Source: Capsaspora owczarzaki ATCC 30864
Lineage: Eukaryota > Opisthokonta > Filasterea
Length of the DNA: 64,000 nucleotides
Assembly (NCBI RefSeq): GCF_000151315.2
Contig: NW_011887298.1
Span: forward strand, 640,577 to 704,576
Reading direction: 5' to 3'
Both the position numbers and the translations under genes were made by a program. Below the pieces are notes generated by a model. That model had not been told where the DNA came from. It saw nothing but the letters and a program-made list of their open reading frames with translations, and made no database searches. Shown in pieces: positions 1 to 9,355 of this stretch (positions are counted from its first letter, which is position 1; each line of letters begins with the position of its first letter).

Positions 1-338
1 CTGACGTTTGTCTCGCTTTTTTTTTTTTGGCTTTTTTTTTTTTTTCCTTCTGGACTTGTTCGTTTGAGTCGTTCGCTTTTTGTCCCTTCCCGCCCCCCCC
101 TTTCCCCCTTTTTTGTTCTCCAAGTGCGGGAGTGATGCAGCTGGCTCAACGTGTGCATGAATTGGGGGGGGGGAAAGAGTGCTTGTGCCTGTGGTTGTTT
201 TCGGCTGGGTTTTTTCTCTTTTGTTTTTGCCAGCTGCTTGCCTTGTTTCACTGTGTCCCTCGTTTCCCCCCCCCCCTCCCATTGCTGATGCTCACTTGTC
301 ATTCTGTGGGGCTTCTTCTTTTCGTTGCATTTGCTCAG

Positions 339-1218
339 GCGAGTCTGCTGTCGGCAAATCAAGTCTTGTCCTCCGCTTTGTCAAGGGCCAGTTCCACGAG
401 TATCAGGAGAGCACAATTGGAGGGAATTTTTGTGTGGGGTTATTAAGCCCGTTGGCCGATAGTCGCCCTGCTCCCCTGCCCCTTGTGGGCATGCTGGTGC
501 TTTGTGACCTTCTGCAGCAGCAGCAGCAGCAGCAGCAGTCACCTTGTTGAAACGAAAAGAAAACTCGGTCGCTCACTTTGTTCTTGTTTTTTTTTTTTCC
601 GCTTGCTTTGACAGCCGCGTTCTTGACCCAGACCGTCTGCTTGGATGACACCACTGTTAAGTTCGAGATTTGGGATACCGCAGGCCAAGAACGATACCAC
701 AGCCTTGCGCCCATGTACTACCGCGGCGCGCAGGCTGCGATTGTTGTCTACGATGTCACAAACGCCGACACGTTTGCACGCGCCAAGACCTGGGTCAAGG
801 AGTTGCAGCGCCAGGCGTCGCCCAACATTGTCATTGCTCTTGCTGGTAACAAGGCTGATCTGAGCGTCAAGCGTGTTGTCGAGTACGAGGAGGCGATGGC
901 GTATGCCGAAGACAACGGCCTGCTCTTCATGGAGACCTCGGCCAAAACTGCTATGAACGTGAATGAGATTTTCCTTGCCATTGGTAAGCGGCTTTTGGGT
1001 TTGTGATGATGTGGTGGTGAAGTTTCTCGAAGTGAAGTGACTGACTTGGTTTTTTTTTTTTTTTTTTTTTTACAACTCGTTCCACAATTGCAGCCAAGAA
1101 ACTGCCAAAGACCGATTCGCGCGGACCCGGTGGTGTGGCCGCACCCGGTGGTGCTCAGTCTGGCAACGTCGAGCTCAAGCCCGACGGCGCCAAGGCAGCT
1201 GGTGGCAAGTGCTGCTAG
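339..1218 (+). CDS. RAB5: Rab5-family small GTPase (5' exons outside window)
   Basis: Early-endosome Rab GTPase that controls endocytic vesicle docking and fusion, membrane-bound through C-terminal prenyl groups. Visible exons are 339 to about 431, 615-983 and 1093-1218. The first holds the P-loop ([19 protein letters not shown]), the second holds [19 protein letters not shown], the NKAD specificity motif and the ETSAKT motif, and the third ends in GGKCC, a double-cysteine prenylation tail. The combination [20 protein letters not shown] plus FLTQTV is typical of Rab5 rather than other Rabs. The start codon and beta-1 exon are not found in positions 1-338, which look like T-rich intron. The donor of the first visible exon is odd: Rab5 normally reads STIGAAF, but no GT follows the expected cut at 422, and the nearest usable GT (432) would insert three residues. 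Identity is secure; that junction is not. Confidence 0.9.
514..538. repeat. CAG microsatellite inside a Rab5 intron
   Basis: An uninterrupted run of about eight CAG/GCA units lies in the intron between the first two visible Rab5 exons. It is not in the coding frame of the gene. Confidence 0.85.
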
Positions 1219-1602
1219 AAGAACCAAAAAAACCAAGCAAGTTGTAATTTCTGGCGGAGGAAAAACAGTCGTTCCCCCCCCCCCTTTTTCCTCTGTCTCG
1301 CCCTTCTTTTTCTTTCTTTTCCCTGATCTGTTTGGATGAGTTGTTGTATTTGCCGTCGTTGTCTTTCTTGATCGACAGGATGCGCTCGTTTAACCAGTCG
1401 ATACGTGTGTCTATTTTTTTTTTTCCTACCTTTTTTTTTCCCCCTTCGTAATGTGTTTGTGTTTTTTTGTGGTTGCGATTAAAGAGAAAACAATCTACAA
1501 CCTGTGCACATTGACGCTGCCACGAAGAGTTGTTGAACTTGTGTGTGACTGTAATGGATTTTATCGTTAAGAACAACAACTATACAAAGATGCGAAACAC
1601 GC

Positions 1603-2317
1603 TCAGACGTTGAAACCGTGAGCCTTCATGCACTCCTTGTGCGCGGCGATAAGATCTTGGCAGTTGGCCTCGCCGCGCTCGACAATGCTGTGTAGCACAA
1701 CGACCATGCAATCAGAAGCAATACCAACAACCAACGAGAGACCATTGGAGGGTGAGATTCACATCAAATTCGGCAAGTGGTCATGACTGACGAATCGTTT
1801 TGTGTCTTGGCTTTGACACAGTGGTTTCGGCTCTCTCTCTCTCTCTCCATCGCTCAGCCCTCGCCGGTGCAGCAGCAATCAACACTCCCTGACAATCCAA
1901 AAGGGCTATTGTGCAAGTTTGGACTGCGCTTGAGCGGTTGCGAGGGGCCCAGATTCCAGGAGTGCGACGCCACGCCGCGACAAACGGCGAATTCTGATCG
2001 AGTCGCACCTCAGCAAAGAAAAAGGCTGCTTTTGCGCATCATGCCCTCTGCCAGCACCGTCCAGCAGTGCAAGAATGGCATTCGCAATGGACCATTCGCT
2101 CTGATTTTGACTCCACAGTTCCTCCGGCCCAGCGCACAAACCAGAAGCGGCGAATATCTTCTTTCGCGACTTCCCCCACCACAGCTTCTCCCCCAATCCC
2201 AGACCACCCGTACCACTGATCGCGCGGCTTCTTGGTCTCGGGACAAGCGCAGCACGGCTTGCACTTTTTGGCTTCAGTGGGGGCGGCGGCAGTGGTGACG
2301 GGTGCGACTTCGGTCAT
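1603..2317 (-). CDS. COX17: Cytochrome c oxidase copper chaperone Cox17
   Basis: Small twin-CX9C copper chaperone of the mitochondrial intermembrane space that delivers Cu(I) to Sco1 and Cox11 for cytochrome oxidase assembly. Two exons, 2214-2317 and 1603-1687, joined across a 526-bp GT-AG intron (donor GTACGG, acceptor CACAG), give 62 residues. The copper site KPCCACPETKK is at residues 20-30, followed by RDQCIVERGEANC and IAAHKECMKAHGF, so the cysteines sit as in the family. Length matches known Cox17 (about 60-70 residues). The Thr/Ala-rich N-terminus is ordinary. The reading phase fits exactly across the splice. It lies tail-to-tail with Rab5, 384 bp away. Confidence 0.93.
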
Positions 2318-3105
2318 TGCTTGGTTGAAAAACGAGACTGCACAATCTCGCGCCCTTCCTCCACGCAAGAGATCTCCAGCCACTTTGATCCCAAAAGCCC
2401 ACAAAGGCAGCGGCAGCATGGATGTAAGGGCATGTTGCAGCAGGATTCCATGATGGTCTGGTGCGGTTTTCGGCTCGCGGTCCAGTTGCGACCGCGTGCT
2501 CCCCATGCGTTTTGACCAAAAAGAATCGCAAAAAAACTCAAAAACCAACACAAACTCGTCAAAAAGCGTCGCTTTGGCTGTTCCGCTGGAGACATTGGGA
2601 TGGGAATACCATACATGGATCCATTTTGAATTCTGCCATTTAGGACGCTTTAGCGTCGTCGCGCCAGACCCTTGGTACGGGTTGTAGGAGTGGTCTTCAA
2701 AAGCGGCCGTCCGTTTTTGGAGATTCGCATCAGTCTATCTTTTTTACTCTTCTGTATTTTCAAGTGAGTATCTTTTTTTTTTTTTTTTTTTTTTTTGCTT
2801 ATTGAACACCACGCGTTCAAAAAACCTTTCTTTCGCTTTTTTTCTTTTTTTTCTTGCTCCTCCGTCCTGCCTTCTCTCGCGCTCCTGCCTCCAGCCGATT
2901 GCGTTTCAACTCTTTGCAGCCTTGTTGGCTTGCATTGAGCAACGCAATCGACAGTGACACGGGTTGTGCGAGCAGGCAGGACGGGAGCGCGAAAGATCGA
3001 AAAAAAAAAATGCGTTTTTGATCTTTGTCGTCGACCTTGCTTGCTCACCTTCACCTCGTCTCCTCCTTGCCCTTCCCCTCCCTTCTGTCATCTGAATCCA
3101 CAGGC
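2318..3105. other. Intergenic, upstream of COX17 (-) and eL41 (+)
   Basis: About 790 bp shared by the two head-to-head genes COX17 and eL41. It contains a T run at 2771-2796 and pyrimidine-rich sequence just before the eL41 start, which is common ahead of ribosomal protein genes. No convincing further gene was seen; the open frames here have no recognisable protein features. Confidence 0.5.
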
Positions 3106-3493
3106 ATGCGTGCGAAGGTAACGGATTCAAGACGATGCGAGGCTCGATGAGCTGCGGATGTCGCGGTGGCGAGAGAGCGACGTGGCTGGCGAAAAAAAAC
3201 CATTCCCGGCTTTTTTTTTTGGCGTTGTTGTTGATGCTCACCAACCTTTTCACCTCTGCTTGTCCCTTTGCTCTCCCTCCACTCCTACTTGCGACGTATC
3301 CTTGTTTGACTTGTAGTGGCGCAAGAAGCGCATGCGTCGGTGAGTTTTTCAGCCTTGCGCACTTTGTTGATTTTTTTTGGTCTCCTTTTCTGGCAATCGA
3401 CAATGTGCTCACCACGTTGTCCGTTTTGTCCTTCCCTTGATCCTCTACAGCCTGAAGCGCAAGCGCAGGAAGATGCGTGCTCGCTCCAAATAA
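3106..3493 (+). CDS. RPL41: 60S ribosomal protein eL41
   Basis: The smallest ribosomal protein, an Arg/Lys helix at the interface of the two ribosomal subunits. Three tiny exons, 3106-3117 (12 nt), 3317-3339 (23 nt) and 3451-3493, splice in phase to 25 residues starting MRAKWRKKRMRR and ending RRKMRARSK. This is essentially identical to eL41 across eukaryotes and includes the invariant tryptophan. Introns are 199 and 111 bp with GTAACG/TTGTAG and GTGAGT/CTACAG sites. Being split into exons of 12, 23 and 43 nt, it is easily missed by automatic gene finders. Confidence 0.95.
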
Positions 3494-4114
3494 ATGAGCG
3501 GCTAACAAGCGTTCTGGATTGATGTCGCTGGGCGGGGCTTTGGGTTGGGCATTTGCCTCTTTTGGTGAATGTCTGGCTCGGGGTCTTTGCTTGGTGCTCG
3601 TCAGTCTCTGTGCAGCAAACTCTCACGTCTTTCTCAGGGTGCATCGGCTCTTGTGGTGTGCCTTGGGGTGTCCAAGCATTTTTGTGTTTGGATGCATTGT
3701 GTTTTCCGATCCTTGGCTGAATTCAATGAAGGCCTGCTGTACACCCCCCTCTAATACAACAAAAATCCAAAAAAAGAATTCCTTTGTTCATCACGCGTGC
3801 ATCCAATACAAGAGAAGTTTTGTTGGGAGTGAAGGGCGGCAAACAAGACGGGTTACATTTCAAAGACAAAACTTTTGTGCTAGCACACGCATTCATACAC
3901 TCACGCCCCTCTCTCTTCGCATGCATCCAGGTCTCGTACTGTACTGCAATACATGTGAGTGATGTGCAACGAGATTTGGGGGGATCAAGTGGGAGGGCGG
4001 AGGAGGGAGACAAAAACAAAAAAAGACCAGCATGCTCAACCACCACCAAAACAAAAATTTCCACACAAAACATCAAACACAAGGTTGCTGCCGCTGCTGT
4101 GCTCAAAACCAAAC
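3494..4114. other. Intergenic, 3' flanks of eL41 and the SYLF gene
   Basis: Convergent intergenic stretch of about 620 bp. It presumably holds the 3' UTRs of both neighbours. Open frames on both strands have no recognisable domain or splice support. Confidence 0.45.
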
Positions 4115-6003
4115 TTAGTAGTCGTCGCGATACTCGGTCTTGTGCGGCGAAATGCGGACAACACCCGCCGTGTTTTGGATTTGGCGCGATCCAGGCCAGG
4201 CGACGAGCGAGCTGGTCGGCGCGGTTCCGCCATATCGCACATTGGCATCCGACTGGACGGCGTATCGCTGCGGCGTGCCCTCGCCCAGGAAGAGCGGGGC
4301 GAGCGTGGTGGACGCGTTGCGGGGCGGGGTCATGCTGGCACGGCGGCGTTTCCAGGTTTCGAGCGAGACCAACGCCGAGCCTTGCGTCAGCGCCTGGTAG
4401 AGCTTGTTCGCCGCCGGAGGTGATGCCACGTGGCCGGCGAGGATTTCCCACGACTGGCGCTCGTCGGGGTGGAGCGACGGGTACAGGGCTTTGTTGCCCT
4501 TGATGTACTGGCGGAAGAGCGCCCACTCGAAGCTGGCGCCGATAAACAGACCCTTGGAGTGGCTGTACGTGAACAGCTCCGTGCCTTGGGCAGTCGACGA
4601 GCGTCGTCCAAACGCGTGATCCGACTCCAGGTTCTTGCCGTGGTGGCCAGCGACAGCAGTAAAGTTGCCGCCGAGGCAGTTCACCGATCCACGCGAGAAC
4701 GCGGCCACCGCCTCCTGCGTGTGCAGGAGGAGCACCATGCCAGTGCGCTCACCGCCCAGCTCAACGCCGAGACCAATTCCACCCATGGACACGGCCGACG
4801 GTGCCGACCACTTGCCGTTGCGGAGCTTTGCAATGACAAATCCGCGACCTGTTCAGGAGGGAGTAGAAAGCGAAGGGTTGGTATAAGTAAGTTCGGGTGT
4901 AAAATTGGGTGGTGCTTGCTGTGCTTGAGCAAGTGCCGTGTGAGGGTGAAGGGCAAGCTTGACAAAGTGAGCAAAAGTGCTCGAATCAAAGCAAAAAAAG
5001 TTGAACGCACGACCGTCCGATTGTCAGCACTTTTGCGCTCAATCCTGCCGCCATCCATCCTCCAAAGCGATGGCCATCGTCTCCATAGTGAATGCCAAGC
5101 ACGGTTTGGATCAACTGTGAGCATTAACGGGGCATAGAACAGGCAGCGTTGTTGTTGCACCAACAACTTGCATTTGAAACCAAAAAGCCTCCTCCGCCTC
5201 CGCACATCGCTCGAATAAAAATAACACAACATGAGGTAAAAATCAAACAAAATGAAAAAAGAACCGAGCACGATCATTTTTTTCACTCTGCACCCTTCTT
5301 TGGAGCTAATTCGCTCAAAAGTGATTCGAAATTCGAAAAAAAAAAAAAAAAAAAAAAAAACACCAAAACACACACCACATCACCCGCTCGTGTGCGCATT
5401 TCGTTTGCCGTCCTCCTTCTCCTCCTCCTCCTCCTCTCGCCTTGTCCCCCATCCAGCTCTCGTTTTCATGAACGTGCTCTCCGAAGCATCAGTGCACTCT
5501 CCTCTCATGCCCAAACAGCTCAAACCCCACGTTACAACCACCTCTCAGCCGACACTACAATTGCTTTTTTCGGTTTTCCGTCCGGTGTTTGGCTGATTTT
5601 GGTGATTTTCTGTTTGTTTTTCGCTTTTTTTGCACTCACCTCCTCGGCCAGAGATCCCCACGGCGACACGGGTGACCATCAGCACGACAATGCCCAGGCA
5701 GTCCTGCAGGGCCGACAGGGTCACGACGTTGCCCTTGTTCTCGACAGCGTCTGCAATGAAGCGTGAGAGCGTGTCTGAGCACTCGTCAATGTGGCGTTGA
5801 ACCTTGCGGGATACAAAGTTGCCCCCGCGGTTGTCCTTGGCGGTCGGGCCCACGTCCGTGTTGCGATTGCTGGCCAGCGCAGATGCCGGAGCACCCGGAA
5901 CCGGGTTTCCCACGGTTAGCGACGACACTTGCGCGCGTGCTTTACTGTGCAGGTACTCGGGCACTTCCATTGGGCCCTCCTCTTCGTCGTAGTCGGCTGG
6001 CAT
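4115..6003 (-). CDS. SYLF (DUF500/Ysc84-like) domain protein
   Basis: SYLF-domain protein, a family that binds phosphoinositides and actin at endocytic sites (yeast Ysc84, animal SH3YL1). Two exons, 5640-6003 and 4115-4848, join in phase (GISGRGG/RGFVIAKL) across a 791-bp intron to give 365 residues. The domain spans about residues 70-270: VVTLSALQDCLGIVVLMVTR, then the glycine-rich GISGRGGRGFVIAKL and NGKWSAPSAVSMGGIGLG, then SKGLFIGASFEW, all hallmark SYLF segments. No SH3 domain follows; the tail of about 90 residues is low in motifs. The N-terminus (MPADYDEEEGPMEVPEYL) is acidic. Start chosen as the first ATG of the open frame, just upstream of conserved sequence. Confidence 0.88.
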
Positions 6004-6319
6004 TTTTTTGTGACGGCGTTCTAGTTTTTAACGTAATGTGAATCGCTCTTTTTTTGTTAAAAAAAATGTATGTGCTTTTGCTGTCGGAACAGAAAAGCAG
6101 AACAAACGGGGGCGAGAAAAAGAACAAGAAAAAAAATCAGACTGAGGCTTTGGACTTGTTTGAGCGTTTTTCGTCCTTTTTGAAAATTCGGTCCAAGGGG
6201 ACAAAGGTGAGACTGGATCATTTCGATAAGAACAAAGTGTGTCCAAAGTGCGATACAGAACATGGGACTGGACAGTACTGTATTCGGCGGGCAGGTTAAA
6301 CATTTCAGCCTTGAGCTAG
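6004..6319. other. Intergenic between SYLF gene and TIR element
   Basis: About 315 bp upstream of the SYLF start, with A/T-rich runs at 6047-6066 and 6116-6137. No gene seen. Confidence 0.4.
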
Positions 6320-6330
6320 AGTGCGTGAGT
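6320..6330. repeat. Left copy of 11-bp direct repeat (probable target-site duplication)
   Basis: AGTGCGTGAGT abuts the left inverted repeat and recurs in the same orientation at 11980-11990, abutting the right one. Confidence 0.6.
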
Positions 6331-6429
6331 GGGGGGGGGGGCACATGCGCTACGCTAGTGCTTCACATGTTGCCCTTCGGGCTTAAGAACAACTCCCAAA
6401 CAAACGGGTGCCTCCTCTGATAATATATA
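6331..6429 (+). repeat. Left terminal inverted repeat of the element
   Basis: Begins with an 11-base G run and matches the reverse complement of 11885-11979 almost base for base. The few differences are one position near GCACATG and a few in the inner CCTCCTCTGATA part. Confidence 0.8.
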
Positions 6430-6448
6430 GATCTACACGTATTGGACA

Positions 6449-6781
6449 ATGAGTCAAACATTTTGTGTAAAGTGTCAAAAGAAGACTGCCGACGTTGGTA
6501 GCCAGCTTGTGACGGGAGGAAGGACACCCAGGCTCGCCAGCACCTGTGGGGTATGCGGTGGCAAAAAGAGCGCCTTTGTCTCGTCTACTCCAACCAAGTC
6601 TGGAGGCCATATATACACGGTTAACGAGTTCAACCGGTTTCTAACTGGGCGCAACGTTTTTGATGGGTTTACAGCATACTATATCAGCCGTAGACTAGGT
6701 GTCAGGGCAATAGTCAACGAGAAAATAAGATTTGTCACTGTATTCATCCGAAATGGTCACAGCAGAGTACTCCCAATATGA
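6449..6781 (+). CDS. Small Cys4 zinc-ribbon-like protein of the TIR element
   Basis: An open frame of 110 codons that starts 20 bp inside the left inverted repeat. The N-terminal part has two CxxC pairs (FCVKCQKKT at residue 5 and STCGVCGGKKSAFVS near residue 32), the layout of short zinc-ribbon proteins of the DUF5679 type, which I associate with phages, large DNA viruses and Polinton-like elements. The second half (HIYTVNEFNRF, then FDGFTAYYISRRLG) is not recognised. Base composition is more A/T-rich than in the host genes around. It is best read as a viral or Polinton-type piece; no other part of such an element was confidently recognised nearby, so the source element looks heavily reduced. 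The function is unknown. Confidence 0.55.
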   Translation: MSQTFCVKCQKKTADVGSQLVTGGRTPRLASTCGVCGGKKSAFVSSTPTKSGGHIYTVNEFNRFLTGRNVFDGFTAYYISRRLGVRAIVNEKIRFVTVFIRNGHSRVLPI

Positions 6782-6974
6782 AGCTGCAAAATCGCCTCCG
6801 TCACGAGACGCTGTCCCGTCCGCTCTCCAATAAAATCCGAGTTGTTGTGCGTTGAAACCCCCGCCTGTAGTCCGTGGATGACGGTAGACTCAGTGTAGGC
6901 TGCGCGGCGGAGGGGGTTGTGGAGTGCGGTTCCCAAAGCGCGCGCGACCCACCTCACCGTGGTCCCTAGACAGC

Positions 6975-8237
6975 TCAACCGGCATGTTTAGCACGCGTCG
7001 CAGCGCTTGGATGCGAGATCAGATGTCCATGCTTGAATATTCGATGCGTCAGCTGCTTGTGAGCAAAGTCGCCCTTCGTGCACCGAGCATCGTGCTGGCC
7101 GGCGAGAGAAACCTTCCAACCAACAAACCGCAGATTGTTGCCGTCTACTTGAACCAGGACGGATTTCGAAATGGCAAAGGTACACGAGCCTTGCCCTAAT
7201 CCTGGCTGCACGCGGAAGTCGTTGTCGAGTCGATGCGTATGCATGGGGTGTGTGAAGTCCAATGATTCGAGAAATCGGTCTTGAATCATCGACGAAGCTG
7301 GAGACGGCTCCTTGCTGCTCGTTGACCGGTGATTGAAGCACCAGAAGCGCTGTGTCCTTGAGCACAGCACGGGTCGGTTCTCGAACCAGAGGTTGAGTTG
7401 GTTCCGCTCATCTTGCGTGAGGTAAACCGGCGACGTGCCTGGGTGCGAGTTGAGATCATCCTCATCAATGGACTCGGAAACCTCGTCTGCGTGGATGAGC
7501 TGAGCTGCTTCCGGAACCGAAGACACGGACGATGCAGCAAGGTCGTCTTCAGCATCATGTGGAGCGTGGGCAGAGAGAACAGGCGAAGCCGAATCCATCT
7601 CATCTCTGACCTGAGACCTGCGTGACTGACCAGGACAGTAGTCGTGCTTCAAACGCAAGTCGATTGTACTTTGTTGGCTTTCCCAGAAGTCCTCCAGGCT
7701 CTGCGGATCGTTGAACATCAGGCGGGTGTGGGCAAGCTCGGTGAGCCTCGTTGTCGGAGCGTTTCTGGCTGCCTCCTCGGCTGGCTCGCTCGACTGCTGA
7801 TCTTTCAACGCAACTTTCTTGGCAGTAGCTTTTTTACGATATCTGGCGTTGCGATCAGTGCACGACTTGCATGTCTTTCGTCCCTCAAAGAACTCGTACG
7901 ATCGGCGGTCGTGATTGTTTTTGCTGCACCTGAAGGAAACAACCGCCATGAGCTGCGACGTCTTCACAGCTGTGTTGTCATGTTGCACTCGCATGATGTT
8001 ATCTTGGTCGAACGTGACTAGCTGGATGATGGGGGTTTCGGGCGAGGTCAAGAGTTCGGGCGGGATGAAGCCTGGGAGCGCCGCCGTAACATGGCGGACC
8101 ATGAGCCGGTCCGTTCGCGGGGGGAGCTCAAGTTGAAGTGTTTGATCGGCCGGGCTGGGCTTGGCGTCAACCACGAAGGTGACGGTGAGTATTGGCGACC
8201 AGGTTGTGGCGGGATTTTCTGGCGCTGGAACGCTCAT
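6975..8237 (-). CDS. Unrecognised 420-residue protein with Cys/His cluster
   Basis: A single-exon open frame of 420 codons beginning MSVPAPENPATTWSPILTV. Residues about 112-150 form a compact putative metal-binding and basic segment: FRCSKNNHDRRSYEFF, then GRKTCKSCTDRNARYRKK, giving a C-x4-H plus C-x2-C arrangement followed by Arg/Lys-rich sequence, as seen in nucleic-acid-binding fingers. The middle is acidic and serine-rich (residues about 220-290); the C-terminus is Cys/His-containing and not recognised. It lies inside the TIR element on the strand opposite the small Cys4 gene. Neither a transposase signature nor an enzyme motif is visible. Long intact frame and ordinary codon use argue for a real gene; the role is unknown. 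Confidence 0.5.
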   Translation of the reverse strand: MSVPAPENPATTWSPILTVTFVVDAKPSPADQTLQLELPPRTDRLMVRHVTAALPGFIPPELLTSPETPIIQLVTFDQDNIMRVQHDNTAVKTSQLMAVVSFRCSKNNHDRRSYEFFEGRKTCKSCTDRNARYRKKATAKKVALKDQQSSEPAEEAARNAPTTRLTELAHTRLMFNDPQSLEDFWESQQSTIDLRLKHDYCPGQSRRSQVRDEMDSASPVLSAHAPHDAEDDLAASSVSSVPEAAQLIHADEVSESIDEDDLNSHPGTSPVYLTQDERNQLNLWFENRPVLCSRTQRFWCFNHRSTSSKEPSPASSMIQDRFLESLDFTHPMHTHRLDNDFRVQPGLGQGSCTFAISKSVLVQVDGNNLRFVGWKVSLAGQHDARCTKGDFAHKQLTHRIFKHGHLISHPSAATRAKHAG

Positions 8238-9355
8238 TTTGTGAAGATGTGGAGCGCGATGCGTGCGTGCGCGTGTGCGTGCGTTTGTCCTGTGTTTGAT
8301 GCAGAAAGACGTCTAGAACGTGAGGATGGGAGCTCGGTACGCAGAACAGCAAGGGGCGGACGTACGGAGCGATCGAAGAACGATCACAGGGAAAAGGACT
8401 GAGCAGACCGCAAAGATCAACTCTCCCCGTTTTCATCCCGCTCTTTTGGGGCTCGTCCAACGAGCGTCTAAAGTCCCCCCGCGCGCCGCGCCGCTTTTTT
8501 TTGTACATTAAATATGTTTTCTTCTTGTTTTGCAACCACGAAGGAGAGCAGGTCCCAGACGGACAAGCTCAAAACCCACTTTCCAATGAACAACGCTCGG
8601 CGACGCGACGGATCGTCGCGGAGCGACCGAAATTTTCCATTCTCTTTGAAGCGCTCCATTGTGCCTACCTTACGGAACACGAATTGCAAAGCAGAATGAC
8701 GAATATCCGGAAATGCCGAGCGGGCAGTGGCCCGCTCGCGCATATGAAACCAATGCCTTGAAGAACGCCAAAAATCATAAAAAAAAAACGCAAAAAACAG
8801 AAAAAAAGCCAGAAAACAGCCCTCCTTTAGAGCGATCCCCGCCCACTCTGGTGGCCCTAGGCATGCAGTATACATGGTACTGATCACATAGCGCGTTGTG
8901 GCGGCGCTGGATGGCGCACATAGTGGTCAAGGGGACATGGCAAAGTCTTTACTTTTAACAAAACCGGCTTCATATTGAGAGTCCCCTTCTATTACCCCAA
9001 TACGTACGTGAGCATGATACTGATGAACTGGATACACAGTGGGTGAATGAGCTCCCTGAAACCATTGCAGAGATTAACAAGAAGGCGAAAGTGAGAAAGC
9101 CCAATCCAATGCTGGAGTTACCAAAGAAAAGTAGGTGACACAGGCACTCCTGCACTCACACACCCATGCAAAGCAAGTCGTCCGCTCAACGAGCATCGAG
9201 AATGCCGATAAACTTTACAATTGGCTTTTATTCTCAGAGCGACGTCTTCAAGATACTATACAGATGCTGAGAACGCATTGCAACACACGAAAGCGAGCGT
9301 TGGCAGAGGGTGAACGCTTGAAGATGGCTCAAGAAGCCAGAAACAAGGGACGGCC
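8238..9355. other. Interior spacer of the TIR element with unassigned open-frame pieces
   Basis: No complete gene recognised. On the + strand two adjacent pieces in different frames look protein-like: one around 8990-9137 (including NELPETIAEINKKAKVRKP) and one around 9160-9398 (including NADKLYNWLLFSERRLQDT and KMAQEARNKGRPYG). They run into the 3' end of the opposite-strand ATPase. They may be exons of one gene or remnants of element coding sequence; no family was recognised. Confidence 0.35.

Noticed and set aside
403-714. Minus-strand open frame over the Rab5 locus with a poly-Cys stretch
   Set aside because: The Cys run is the complement of the intronic CAG repeat; the frame overlaps conserved Rab5 exons and has no domain.
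6054-6299. + strand frame ending KVCPKCDTEHGTGQYCIRRAG
   Set aside because: A lone CxxC pair near its end was considered as a zinc finger, but the rest is low-complexity Lys-rich sequence from A runs in the SYLF upstream region.
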